Shown: piece after piece, positions 1-7,486 of the stretch
Layout of the letters: every line of letters starts with the position of its first letter
Position numbering within the stretch: the first letter of the stretch is position 1
DNA from: an uncultured Burkholderiales bacterium
GTDB taxonomy: Bacteria; Pseudomonadota; Gammaproteobacteria; Burkholderiales; Burkholderiaceae_C
Reading direction: 5' to 3'
Assembly: GCA_903925445.1 (NCBI GenBank)
Contig: CAIYFE010000288.1
Coordinates: 1-12,213 of the forward strand
DNA: 12,213 nt
Translations under genes and position numbers: made by a program
Notes under the pieces: generated by a model
What the model was told of the DNA's origin: nothing
The model's input: the letters and a program-made list of their open reading frames with translations, nothing else
Database searches by the model: none

Positions 1-10
1 ACATCAAAAC

Positions 11-48
11 AAAAAAAAGCTGCAAGAATTTTTTTTCTTACAGCTTTT
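11..48 (-). terminator. Intrinsic terminator after degQ
   Basis: On the minus strand two 14-nt arms (35-48 and 15-28) pair with one U-G wobble around a 6-nt A loop, and the transcript then runs into a stretch of U residues (positions 18 to 11). On the plus strand the wobble becomes a C-A mismatch and no U tract follows, so it acts for minus-strand transcripts. It lies about 45 nt past the protease stop codon and should end the ygfX-like/degQ transcript. Confidence 0.8.
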
Positions 49-65
49 ATAAAAGTTGTTTTCCA

Positions 66-90
66 CCCAAATCCCGACTGGGATTTAGGG
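66..90 (-). repeat. Stem-loop at the degQ 3' end
   Basis: Perfect 7-bp arms (69-75 and 80-86) enclose a 4-nt loop, and a further three G-C pairs (66-68 with 88-90) stack outside a single-base bulge at 87. The hairpin starts two bases after the degQ stop codon. It has no U tract, so it is not a terminator by itself. Followed by the terminator at 11-48 it gives the transcript a double stem-loop end, which could protect it from 3' exonucleases (inference). Confidence 0.45.
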
Positions 91-92
91 CT

Positions 93-1565
93 TTAACGAC
101 TCGGTCTGATCACCACATATTGCGCCCATTCCCCGCGACGCACCAACAAACTCAGAGGTTTGCTCAAATCGAGCTTGGCCACGATGTCTTGCATGACTTT
201 GACGCTGGGCGTCTCCACATTGGCGATGGCCAAAATCAAGTCGCCCTCTTGAATGCCAACGCGCGCCGATGCGTCTGTGGCCGACTCCACCCGCACGCCG
301 CCACGCAAACGCAATTCCTTTTTCTGCGCCTCGGTCAAGTTGGTCACGGTCAATCCCAAGGGTTTGAAGGTCACGGCTGCCGCTGGTTTTTCAGGCTCGG
401 CGGCTTCCAGTTTGGCCGTTTTTTCAGGTTCAACCTCGCCCACCACAATTTTCAAATCTTTGGTCGAGCCTCTGCGCCAAACTTGGATCGCGCTGCGCGT
501 GCCTGGCTTGGTGTTGCCGACCATGCGAGGCAAGTCGGATGACTTGTCAATCGCTTTGCCATCGAAGCTCAAAATGATGTCACCCGCTTCAATGCCAGCT
601 TTTTCGGCCGGCGAACCAGATTCAACACCACGCACCAAAGCGCCTTGGGCTTTGCTCAACCCCAAGGATTCAGCCACCTCTTTGCTGACTTGATCAATTT
701 GCACGCCCAGTCGACCGCGCTGAACACGCCCGGATGCACGCAGCTGATCGCTCACACGAATGGCCTCATCGATGGGGATCGAAAATGAAATGCCCATGAA
801 GCCACCAGAGCGCGAATAAATTTGGCTGTTGATGCCCACCACCTCACCGCGCATGTTGATCAGCGGGCCGCCCGAATTGCCGGGGTTGATGGCCACGTCG
901 GTTTGGATGAAGGGCAAATACTCTCCCGTGTCACGCTGCTTGGCGCTGACGATGCCCGCTGTGACCGTGTTTTCAAGTCCAAAGGGCGAACCAATGGCCA
1001 TCACCCATTCACCCACTTTGAGACGAGAAACGTCGCCAATCTTGACGGCAGGCAGCCCCGACGCTTCAATTTTGACCACGGCCACATCGCTGCGCTTGTC
1101 TGAGCCCACGATGCGCGCTTTGAACTCCCGCTTGTCAGGCAATGTGACCACCACTTTGTCAGCGCCTTCCACCACATGCGCATTGGTCATGATGAAGCCA
1201 TCAGCCGACAGAATAAACCCCGATCCCACGCCTCTTGGCTGCTCTTCTTCAGCTTGCGGCTGCTGGCGTTGAGGGCGCTGTTGGCGTGGCGCGTTGGGTG
1301 CTGGCATGGGCACACCAAAAAAACGCCGGAACAGCTCTTGCATTTCCTCATCGGGCGTGCCGGCTTGCGCATCTCGCGTGGGCGCTTTTTCAAGCGTACG
1401 AATATTGACCACGGAAGGCCCGACTTGCTCGACCAAATCAGAAAAATCCGGCAACACCCGCGTCGCAGCTTGGGCTTGAGCGCTCAGTGGCGCCACTCCC
1501 GTGATCGACCCCAACAACAAAGCCCCGCACAAAACAGGGATGGACATGGTTTGTTTCAAGTTCAT
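93..1565 (-). CDS. degQ: DegQ/MucD-type (Do family) periplasmic serine endoprotease
   Basis: This is an HtrA-family protease that degrades or refolds damaged envelope proteins in the periplasm. The product is 490 aa. Residues 1 to about 33 form a Sec signal peptide ending in an AQAQA cleavage region. A Q/P/R-rich low-complexity linker spans about 89-111, and the trypsin-like domain about 111-268. The catalytic triad is visible as His130 (TNAHVV), Asp160 (SDVAVVK) and Ser231 (GNSGGPL). PDZ1 spans about 284-378, an E/K/P/A-rich linker follows, and PDZ2 spans about 400-486. The frame is open to 1661, but ATG 1565 is chosen because it begins the signal peptide and has an AGAGG Shine-Dalgarno sequence. 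This ATG overlaps the stop of the upstream membrane protein (ATGA), implying translational coupling. DegP, DegQ and MucD cannot be told apart by sequence alone; context (next to the fab cluster) suggests the MucD position. Confidence 0.95.
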   Translation of the reverse strand: MNLKQTMSIPVLCGALLLGSITGVAPLSAQAQAATRVLPDFSDLVEQVGPSVVNIRTLEKAPTRDAQAGTPDEEMQELFRRFFGVPMPAPNAPRQQRPQRQQPQAEEEQPRGVGSGFILSADGFIMTNAHVVEGADKVVVTLPDKREFKARIVGSDKRSDVAVVKIEASGLPAVKIGDVSRLKVGEWVMAIGSPFGLENTVTAGIVSAKQRDTGEYLPFIQTDVAINPGNSGGPLINMRGEVVGINSQIYSRSGGFMGISFSIPIDEAIRVSDQLRASGRVQRGRLGVQIDQVSKEVAESLGLSKAQGALVRGVESGSPAEKAGIEAGDIILSFDGKAIDKSSDLPRMVGNTKPGTRSAIQVWRRGSTKDLKIVVGEVEPEKTAKLEAAEPEKPAAAVTFKPLGLTVTNLTEAQKKELRLRGGVRVESATDASARVGIQEGDLILAIANVETPSVKVMQDIVAKLDLSKPLSLLVRRGEWAQYVVIRPSR

Positions 1566-2005
1566 AAAGCCTCTTTCTTCACCCGTTGATCGTGGGCGTA
1601 TGCCGCACGCCTTACATCTTGCCAATCGCTGGCTTGCGCTCGTCGCTCTAGCCACAGCCATTTCTCAGACATCACACCCTCACCTATGGGCTTGAAGCGC
1701 AAAAGCAAGACGTGCTGCAAATCCAAGCCAACCTTGAGTTGCCCTTGCATCGGCTTGCCTGAGGCTGCTTGCAAGACCCAACTTTGGTCATGCCACATCA
1801 ACCGAGCGCGCCAACGCAACTGGCGCCACCCCAACAGTGCGGCCACAAGAAACAAGCATGCCGCACAGCCCATGGTGAGGCCAACTGGTTGATAAAACGC
1901 CCAGCCCGCCCCAATGGCTGACGTGAAAACGATAAAGATGGTGTAAAGGGCAGCGACAAAAAAACAGCGCCCCACCGGGTAAGTCACCGATGGGGCGCTG
2001 TGCAT
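1562..2005 (-). CDS. Small membrane protein, YgfX-like
   Basis: The product is 147 aa from ATG 2005. Two hydrophobic helices lie at about 13-35 and 41-60, with basic residues (RQLRWRAR) straight after the second, then a soluble C-terminal half ending in WLWLERRAQASDWQDVRRA. Two N-terminal helices followed by a small domain with a late W/D-W-R-R motif resemble the YgfX (CptA) family, but the match is from memory and not firm. Three start codons lie in a row in frame: TTG 2011, GTG 2008, ATG 2005; none has a clear Shine-Dalgarno sequence. ATG is 13 nt past the fabF stop, so reinitiation after fabF is plausible. Its first 15 codons form a terminator hairpin. Its stop overlaps the degQ start by 4 bp. 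In E. coli YgfX is paired with SdhE; no sdhE is seen here. The role is unknown; an envelope function with the protease is inference. Confidence 0.75.
   Translation of the reverse strand: MHSAPSVTYPVGRCFFVAALYTIFIVFTSAIGAGWAFYQPVGLTMGCAACLFLVAALLGWRQLRWRARLMWHDQSWVLQAASGKPMQGQLKVGLDLQHVLLLRFKPIGEGVMSEKWLWLERRAQASDWQDVRRAAYAHDQRVKKEAL
1958..2001 (-). terminator. Strong intrinsic terminator after fabF, inside the next gene
   Basis: Perfect 11-nt GC-rich arms (1991-2001 and 1964-1974) pair on the minus strand. Four more pairs inside (one U-G wobble) make a stem of about 15 bp with an 8-nt loop, and six more U residues follow (1963 to 1958). The stem begins 17 nt after the fabF stop codon. It also starts two bases after the ATG of the ygfX-like gene, so those codons double as the hairpin. 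It should end most transcripts of the fab cluster unless ribosomes hold the hairpin open. Confidence 0.8.
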
Positions 2006-2018
2006 CACCAATGAACGA

Positions 2019-3263
2019 TCAAATGCGTTTGAAGATCAGCGACCCGTTGGTGCCGCCAAAGCCAAAGTTGTTTTTCAGGGCGACATCGATCTTGACGTCA
2101 CGCGCCACATTGGCGCAGAAGTCCAAATCGCATTCGGGATCCTGATTGAAGATGTTGATCGTGGGCGGGCTTTTTTGATGGTGCACCGCGAGCACGGTGA
2201 ACACGCTCTCAATGCCACCCGCGCCACCCAGCAAATGCCCCGTCATGGATTTGGTGGAGTTGACCACCGTCTTTTTGGCGTGATCACCCAAAGCCGCTTT
2301 GATGGCGTTGGTTTCGTTCACATCGCCCAACGGTGTAGACGTGCCGTGCGCGTTGAGATAGTCGATTTGATCAGGACGGATGCCCGCATTGCGCATGGCG
2401 TTGACCATCGCACGGCGTGGACCATCCATGTTGGGCGCGGTCATGTGGCCAGCATCGGCGCTCATGCCGTAGCCAGCCAATTCGGCGTAGATTTTTGCAC
2501 CGCGTTTTTTGGCGTATTCGTACTCTTCGAGCACCACGACGCCAGCGCCTTCGCCCAACACAAAACCATCGCGGTCTTTGTCCCAAGGACGAGAAGCCGT
2601 TGCGGGATCGTCGTTGCGCGTAGACAGCGCGCGCATGGCCGCAAAACCACCCACGCCCAAAGGCGAGACGGTACATTCCGAGCCGCCCGCAATCATGACA
2701 TCGGCGTCACCGTATTCGATGATGCGACCGGCCTCGCCAATGCTGTGCAACCCTGTGGTGCAAGCCGTGACAACTGCCAAATTGGGGCCTTTGAAACCAA
2801 ATTTCATCGACACATGACCCGAGATCATGTTGATGATGGAAGCAGGCACAAAGAAAGGTGAAATACGACGTGGGCCACGGTTGGTCAGTTCGGTGTGCAT
2901 TTCCTCAATCAGAGGCAGGCCACCAATGCCTGAACCAATCAAAACGCCCACGCGTGTTGCTTCTTCTTCGCCAAGTGCCTCGCCTGTTGGCAAGCCTGAA
3001 TCTTTCACCGCTTGCATGGCCGCGACCACGCCGTAGTGAATGAACTTGTCCATCGTGCGCGCTTCTTTGCTTGAAATGTATTGCTCCAAGTCGAAGTTTT
3101 TGACTTCGCCAGCAATATGACAATTCATGCCAGAAGGGTCAAAGCGCGTGATGCGCCCAATGCCCGATTGACCGGCTAGTAGATTGGCCCAGGATTCATC
3201 CACCGTGTTACCCACGGGGCTGACGCATCCCAAACCAGTCACGACAACGCGACGACGGCTCAT
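2019..3263 (-). CDS. fabF: Beta-ketoacyl-ACP synthase II
   Basis: FabF condenses malonyl-ACP with acyl-ACP in the elongation cycle of type II fatty acid synthesis in the cytoplasm; in E. coli it also makes cis-vaccenate from palmitoleate. The product is 414 aa, the normal length, and the thiolase fold is complete. Catalytic residues are visible: Cys168 (TACTTG), His306 (NAHGTSTPLGD), Lys338 and His343 (KSMTGHLLGGAG). The glycine-rich C-terminal motif NNFGFGGTN is present. The Cys-His-His triad marks an elongating KAS I/II enzyme, not FabH, and close linkage with acpP points to FabF. The start ATG 3263 follows acpP by 18 nt; its ribosome site is weak (GGAA about 10 nt upstream). The stop is followed at once by the intrinsic terminator at 1958-2001. 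Confidence 0.98.
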   Translation of the reverse strand: MSRRRVVVTGLGCVSPVGNTVDESWANLLAGQSGIGRITRFDPSGMNCHIAGEVKNFDLEQYISSKEARTMDKFIHYGVVAAMQAVKDSGLPTGEALGEEEATRVGVLIGSGIGGLPLIEEMHTELTNRGPRRISPFFVPASIINMISGHVSMKFGFKGPNLAVVTACTTGLHSIGEAGRIIEYGDADVMIAGGSECTVSPLGVGGFAAMRALSTRNDDPATASRPWDKDRDGFVLGEGAGVVVLEEYEYAKKRGAKIYAELAGYGMSADAGHMTAPNMDGPRRAMVNAMRNAGIRPDQIDYLNAHGTSTPLGDVNETNAIKAALGDHAKKTVVNSTKSMTGHLLGGAGGIESVFTVLAVHHQKSPPTINIFNQDPECDLDFCANVARDVKIDVALKNNFGFGGTNGSLIFKRI

Positions 3264-3281
3264 GCGATCAATTCCGAAAAA

Positions 3282-3521
3282 TTAAGCTTTTTTGTGTGCC
3301 AACGCGTAATCAATCGCGTTTTGCACGGTTGTGATTTTTTCAGCATCTTCGTCTGGAATTTCGATGCCGAATTCGTCTTCCAATGCCATCACCAGTTCCA
3401 CTGTGTCCAATGAGTCAGCGCCCAGATCGGCCACAAAGGCTTTTTCATGGGTGACTTGAGACTCTTCCACGCCAAGTTGTTCGGCAATGATTTTTTTGAC
3501 ACGTGCTTCGATATCGCTCAT
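3282..3521 (-). CDS. acpP: Acyl carrier protein
   Basis: AcpP carries acyl chains as thioesters on a 4'-phosphopantetheine arm for FabD, FabH, FabG, FabF and PlsX, all encoded beside it. The product is 79 aa, acidic and helical, of standard length. The modification site is Ser37 in the GADSLDTVEL motif. ATG 3521 has a good GAGGG ribosome site at 6-10 nt. The 86-nt space in front is the longest gap within plsX-to-fabF, which fits a separate promoter for this abundant protein, although I found no convincing -35/-10 pair. Confidence 0.99.
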   Translation of the reverse strand: MSDIEARVKKIIAEQLGVEESQVTHEKAFVADLGADSLDTVELVMALEDEFGIEIPDEDAEKITTVQNAIDYALAHKKA

Positions 3522-3547
3522 GGTATCCCTCAGAGGGTTGTGAATAA

Positions 3548-3572
3548 GTCCGCAATTTTAAACCGGGCGGAC
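3548..3572 (-). promoter_or_regulatory. Stem-loop in the acpP leader
   Basis: Perfect 6-bp arms (3567-3572 and 3548-3553) enclose a 13-nt AT-rich loop in the space between fabG and acpP. Only a weak U-rich stretch (UUAUU) follows, so termination would be poor. It could instead be a leader structure or 3' end protecting an mRNA. The loop also contains TAAAAT, which resembles a -10 box but lacks a -35 partner. Confidence 0.3.
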
Positions 3573-3607
3573 ACACCGTTTTTGAAAACTGTCATTCTTT
3601 CGTGCAA

Positions 3608-4354
3608 TTAAGCCATGAACATGCCGCCGTTGACGTGCAATTCTTGCCCCGTCACATAGCCGGCGTGTCGACTGGCCAAAAATGCCACGGCATGCGCGAC
3701 ATCCGCGGGTTTACCCAAATGCCCCAAAGGAATTTGGTTCAACAACGCTTTTTGCTGCTCTTCTGGCAAGGCTGCCGTCATGTCGGTTTCGATGAAACCT
3801 GGCGCCACGCAATTGACTGTGATGTTGCGACTGCCCAGCTCACGCGCCAATGCGCGCGTCATGCCTGCCACGCCAGCTTTGGCGGCGGCGTAATTGGACT
3901 GCCCCGGATTGCCAGAAGCCCCCACCACACTGGTGATGTTGATGATGCGTCCGTAACGCTGTTTCATCATGGGACGGATCACAGCGCGTGACAAACGGAA
4001 CACGGCCTTGAGGTTGGTGTCGATCACCGCATCCCAATCGTCGTCTTTGAGGCGCATGGCCAACATGTCACGCGTGATGCCTGCATTGTTGACCAACACC
4101 TGCAAGCCGCCCCGTTCTTTGGCGATGGTGTCGATCAGTGCTTCGGCTGCGGCGGCATCGTTGACGTTCAAATTAACGCCTTGACAACCGGCGTGCGCCG
4201 ATAAGGCTTGAGAAATTTTGGCTGCCCCCTCATCGCTGGTGGCTGTGCCAATGACCGCAAAGCCTTGACTGGCCAACTCTTGCGCAATGGCCGCGCCAAT
4301 GCCACGAGAAGCGCCTGTGACCAAGGCAATTTGTGGTTGATTGTGTTCACTCAT
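3608..4354 (-). CDS. fabG: 3-oxoacyl-ACP reductase
   Basis: FabG reduces beta-ketoacyl-ACP with NADPH, the first reduction of each elongation cycle. The product is 248 aa, a classical short-chain dehydrogenase. Visible motifs are the dinucleotide-binding TGASRGIG (13-20), NNAG (89-92), and the catalytic set Asn114, Ser142, Tyr155 and Lys159 (YAAAK). The C-terminal GQELHVNGGMFM is typical of FabG. ATG 4354 has a strong AAGGAA ribosome site that overlaps the fabD stop codon (TAAGGAA); the two genes are 12 nt apart, so they are co-transcribed and probably coupled. Confidence 0.98.
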   Translation of the reverse strand: MSEHNQPQIALVTGASRGIGAAIAQELASQGFAVIGTATSDEGAAKISQALSAHAGCQGVNLNVNDAAAAEALIDTIAKERGGLQVLVNNAGITRDMLAMRLKDDDWDAVIDTNLKAVFRLSRAVIRPMMKQRYGRIINITSVVGASGNPGQSNYAAAKAGVAGMTRALARELGSRNITVNCVAPGFIETDMTAALPEEQQKALLNQIPLGHLGKPADVAHAVAFLASRHAGYVTGQELHVNGGMFMA

Positions 4355-4366
4355 TTTTGTTATTCC

Positions 4367-5317
4367 TTAGGCCAAAGCTGCCTTGACTTCTGCCAAGCTG
4401 GCAGGATCAAACAAAGGCAAGCCGTTGAGTTCTGCATCGATGCGCTTGGTCATGCCTGCGAGCACTTTACCGGGGCCGGACTCCACCAAAGTAGCAACAC
4501 CGCGCGCTTTGATGGCTGTGACGCACTCGACCCAACGCACTGGCCCAAAAGCTTGGCGATACAAAGCATCGCGAATCAGGTCCGCATCGGTTTGGATGGC
4601 CACGTCGATGTTGTTGAGCACCGGAATTTGGGGCGCGGCCAAGGCTGTGGCCGCGAGTTTTTCTTTCAGTCGTTCGGCTGCAGGCTTCATCAAACTGGAA
4701 TGAAACGGTGCCGACACGGGCAAAGGCAACGCGCGTTTGGCGCCTTTGGTTTTGAGGACTTCGCAGGCTTTGTCGACCGCTGCTTTGCTGCCCGCGATCA
4801 CAGTTTGCGCTGGATCGTTGAAGTTCACGGCCTCCACCACTTCGCCTGAATTGGCGGCAAACGTGGCTTGTGCCTCTTGGCAGCCTTCGATCACTTTGTC
4901 GCTGGACAAACCCAAGATGGCCGCCATCGCACCCGTGCCCACAGGCACCGCCTCTTGCATGGCTTGCGCACGAAAACGCACCAAGGGCGCCGCTTGGGTC
5001 AAGGTCAAAACGCCTGAAGCGACCAAGGCCGAGTATTCGCCCAACGAGTGCCCCGCCACCACCGAAGGCTTGGCGCCGCCCTCGGCCAGCCACACACGGT
5101 AAGCCGCCACACCAGCGACCAGCATCACCGGTTGCGTGTTGGTGGTCAAAGCCAAGGCTTCTTTGGGGCCTTGCTGAATGAGCTGCGCCACATCTTCGTG
5201 CAAAGCGTCTGACGCCTCGGCCAGCGTTTGCGCCACCACGGGGTGATCGCCCCATGCATCCAGCATGCCGACGGATTGGGAACCTTGTCCTGGAAAAACG
5301 AATGCAAATGTTGTCAT
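4367..5317 (-). CDS. fabD: Malonyl-CoA:ACP transacylase
   Basis: FabD moves malonyl from CoA to AcpP, giving the extender for FabH and FabF. The product is 316 aa, slightly longer than E. coli FabD but normal for the family. It shows the N-terminal oxyanion motif PGQGSQ (9-14), the nucleophile Ser91 in GHSLGEYSALVA, Arg116 (RFRAQAM), which binds the malonyl carboxylate, and the catalytic His206 (SAPFHSSLM). ATG 5317 lies 42 nt after the fabH stop and has no obvious Shine-Dalgarno sequence. Confidence 0.98.
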   Translation of the reverse strand: MTTFAFVFPGQGSQSVGMLDAWGDHPVVAQTLAEASDALHEDVAQLIQQGPKEALALTTNTQPVMLVAGVAAYRVWLAEGGAKPSVVAGHSLGEYSALVASGVLTLTQAAPLVRFRAQAMQEAVPVGTGAMAAILGLSSDKVIEGCQEAQATFAANSGEVVEAVNFNDPAQTVIAGSKAAVDKACEVLKTKGAKRALPLPVSAPFHSSLMKPAAERLKEKLAATALAAPQIPVLNNIDVAIQTDADLIRDALYRQAFGPVRWVECVTAIKARGVATLVESGPGKVLAGMTKRIDAELNGLPLFDPASLAEVKAALA

Positions 5318-5359
5318 GATTTAAGTAACAAACTGTGACACACCAAGTCGGCGTGAGTC

Positions 5360-6361
5360 TTACAACTTGAGGAGCACGGCGCCCCATGTGAAACCGCCGC
5401 CCACGCCTTCGAGCATGAGGGTTTGTTCTGGTTTGATTTGCCCACTTCTCACGCCCACATCCAACGCCAGCGGAATAGACGCCGCCGACGTGTTGCCGTG
5501 GTGGTGAACTGTCAACACCACTTTTTCCATGGGCAGCTTGAGCTTTTTGGCCGTGCTTTGGATGATGCGGATGTTGGCCTGGTGCGGAATCAGCCAATCG
5601 ATGTCGCTGTCTTGTAAATTGGCTTTTTGCAAGGCAGCACGCGCCGCCCCTTCAAGCAAACCCACCGCCAATTTAAAGACCGCTTGGCCGTCCATCTTGA
5701 GCAACGGATCACCCAAAATGTGACCGTTTTGCACATGCCCCGGCACACACAACATGCCCACATGCTTGCCATCGGCGTGAATATCCGAGGCCAAAATGCC
5801 CGGCGTCTCAGAAGCTTCTAACACCACAGCGCCAGCACCGTCGCCAAACAAAACGCAAGTGGTGCGGTCTTTGAAGTCCAGCAAACGCGAGAAAACTTCA
5901 GCGCCAATCACCAAGGCACGCTTGGCCGATCCAGCGCGGATCATGGCGTCAGCCACTGTCAAAGCATAAATAAAGCCGCTGCACACGGCCTGCACATCGA
6001 ATGCTGGCGCGCCAGCAATGCCAGCTGCTGCCGCATCGATTTGTGCCAACTTATGCTGCAAGATGCACGCGGTAGAGGGAAAGACCATGTCGGGAGTCGA
6101 CGTGGCCACGATGATCAGGTCAATGTCTTCGGGTCGCCGACCTGCAGAAGCCAGCGCTTTTTTGGCGGCTTCAAAGCCCAAATCGCTGCTGAACATGCCG
6201 GCATCGGCAAAGTGACGCGCACGAATGCCCGTGCGCTCAACAATCCACTCATCGGAGGTTTCAACGCCGTCTTTGGCAAGCTGCGCCACCAAATCGGCGT
6301 TGGTCAAGCATTGCGGAGGAAGAAAACTGCCAGTGCCGGTAATCCGGGAATAACGCGTCAT
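5360..6361 (-). CDS. fabH: Beta-ketoacyl-ACP synthase III
   Basis: FabH starts fatty acid synthesis by condensing an acyl-CoA (usually acetyl-CoA) with malonyl-ACP. The product is 333 aa. The catalytic triad is Cys127 (QAVCSGF), His260 (PHQANIRI) and Asn290 (HHHGNTSAAS), the FabH pattern that distinguishes it from FabF. The C terminus has the usual GGGFTWGA motif. A short Ala-rich stretch at about 109-117 precedes the active-site strand. ATG 6361 lies 12 nt after the plsX stop with no strong ribosome site, so coupling to plsX is likely. Confidence 0.98.
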   Translation of the reverse strand: MTRYSRITGTGSFLPPQCLTNADLVAQLAKDGVETSDEWIVERTGIRARHFADAGMFSSDLGFEAAKKALASAGRRPEDIDLIIVATSTPDMVFPSTACILQHKLAQIDAAAAGIAGAPAFDVQAVCSGFIYALTVADAMIRAGSAKRALVIGAEVFSRLLDFKDRTTCVLFGDGAGAVVLEASETPGILASDIHADGKHVGMLCVPGHVQNGHILGDPLLKMDGQAVFKLAVGLLEGAARAALQKANLQDSDIDWLIPHQANIRIIQSTAKKLKLPMEKVVLTVHHHGNTSAASIPLALDVGVRSGQIKPEQTLMLEGVGGGFTWGAVLLKL

Positions 6362-6373
6362 CTATTGATTGGC

Positions 6374-7408
6374 TCAGTTCGATACTTCTTGCGACTGCTC
6401 AAGCGCCAACAAAGGGGCCGCATGAACCAGTCGGGAACGAACACGTTCGAGCAAGTTATGGTTGGCTGCATCATACGCTCGGTTCAACGCGGTCTCGAAA
6501 GCCACCTCATCGGCCGAGCCGTGGCTCTTGAAAACAATGCCATTCAAGCCCAACAAGGCTGCACCGTTGTAGCGCCGATGATCCACCTTGTCTTTAAAGT
6601 CAGATAAGACCGAATAAGCAAAGATGGCAGCGATTTTGGTAAAGATGCTGCGTGTAAACGAATTTTTGAGCGTCTCACTGATCTTGTGCGCCAAGCCTTC
6701 GCTGGCTTTGAGCGCCACATTGCCGACAAAACCATCGCACACGATCAAATTGACAACGCCTTGGTAAATGTCTGTGCCTTCGACGTTGCCGTAAAAATTC
6801 AAATCACCTGATTTGGCGGCAGATCGCAGCAGATCGGCTGTTTTTTTGATGATTTCATTGCCTTTGATGGCTTCTTCACCAATGTTGAGCAAGCCAACCG
6901 ATGGGCTTTCGATGTCATCCAAGACCGATACCAAAGCCGAGCCCATGACCGCGAACTGCAACAAGTGCTCGGGCGTGCAATCGACGTTGGCTCCCAAATC
7001 GAGCATGGTGGTGCCACCGCCTTTGAAGTCGGGCATGCGTCCAGCGATTGCGGGGCGGTCAATGCCTTCCATGGTTTTGAGCACGTAGCGGGCGATGGCC
7101 ATCAAGGCGCCTGTGTTGCCTGCCGAAACCGCCGCCTGCGCAGCACCGTCTTTGACTTGCTCAATGGCCACGCGCATGGACGAGTCTTTTTTGCGACGCA
7201 AGGCCACTTCCACCGGATCATCCATGGCCACCACTTCCGAGGCAGCCACCACCCGAGCGCGGGGATGGTTGAAAGCATGGAGCGCGTCCGGCTGCCCCAC
7301 CAGCAACAGCTGGGCGTGTGGATGCAGCTCTAAAAACCGACGGCAAGCAGCCAGCGTGACACTGGGGCCGTGGTCGCCGCCCATGCAGTCAACGGAAACG
7401 GTAATCAT
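6374..7408 (-). CDS. plsX: Phosphate acyltransferase PlsX
   Basis: PlsX turns acyl-ACP and phosphate into acyl-phosphate, the donor for PlsY in phosphatidic acid synthesis, and so ties membrane lipid synthesis to the fab genes downstream. The product is 344 aa. Family motifs in order are DCMGGDHGP (7-15), SAGNTGA (94-100), LDLGANVDC (135-143), GLLNIGEE (171-178), YGNVEG (205-210), CDGFVGNVALK (223-233) and, near the C terminus, YNGAALLG and KSHGSAD. ATG 7408 starts right before the conserved strand leading to DCMGGD. No clear Shine-Dalgarno sequence is visible, and a terminator-like hairpin lies 22 nt upstream. Confidence 0.98.
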   Translation of the reverse strand: MITVSVDCMGGDHGPSVTLAACRRFLELHPHAQLLLVGQPDALHAFNHPRARVVAASEVVAMDDPVEVALRRKKDSSMRVAIEQVKDGAAQAAVSAGNTGALMAIARYVLKTMEGIDRPAIAGRMPDFKGGGTTMLDLGANVDCTPEHLLQFAVMGSALVSVLDDIESPSVGLLNIGEEAIKGNEIIKKTADLLRSAAKSGDLNFYGNVEGTDIYQGVVNLIVCDGFVGNVALKASEGLAHKISETLKNSFTRSIFTKIAAIFAYSVLSDFKDKVDHRRYNGAALLGLNGIVFKSHGSADEVAFETALNRAYDAANHNLLERVRSRLVHAAPLLALEQSQEVSN

Positions 7409-7429
7409 GCAAATGATGGAGTGGTTGAC

Positions 7430-7469
7430 AAAACAAAGGCCCGGGGCGCTGTATCAGAGCCGCGGGCCT
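7430..7469 (-). terminator. Terminator-like hairpin between rpmF and plsX
   Basis: Perfect 7-bp GC-rich arms (7463-7469 and 7437-7443) pair on the minus strand. Inside, after single mismatches, 3-bp and 3-bp extensions continue the stem. A U-rich run (UUUGUUUU) follows at 7436 to 7430. It lies 17 nt past the rpmF stop and ends about 22 nt before plsX. It would end part of the rpmF transcript and lower plsX-fab expression relative to bL32. The U tract is interrupted by G, so partial termination is most likely. Confidence 0.6.
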
Positions 7470-7486
7470 GTGGAAGTCTGAATAGA

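Noticed and set aside
1566..1661. A 32-residue N-terminal extension of the protease from an upstream start
   Set aside because: It would place charged sequence before a clear signal peptide, and ATG 1565 has a ribosome site and an ATGA overlap with the upstream gene.
5318..5359. Possible promoter in the fabH-fabD gap (TTGGTG, 17 nt, TAAATC)
   Set aside because: The -10 match is poor and would sit directly against the fabD ATG, leaving no room for a leader.
4467..5597. A 376-codon minus-strand open frame across fabD and the end of fabH
   Set aside because: It is out of frame with fabD and fabH, which are both intact with all catalytic residues, and its product is Arg/Gly/His-rich with no recognisable motif. 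It is a shadow of GC-rich coding DNA.
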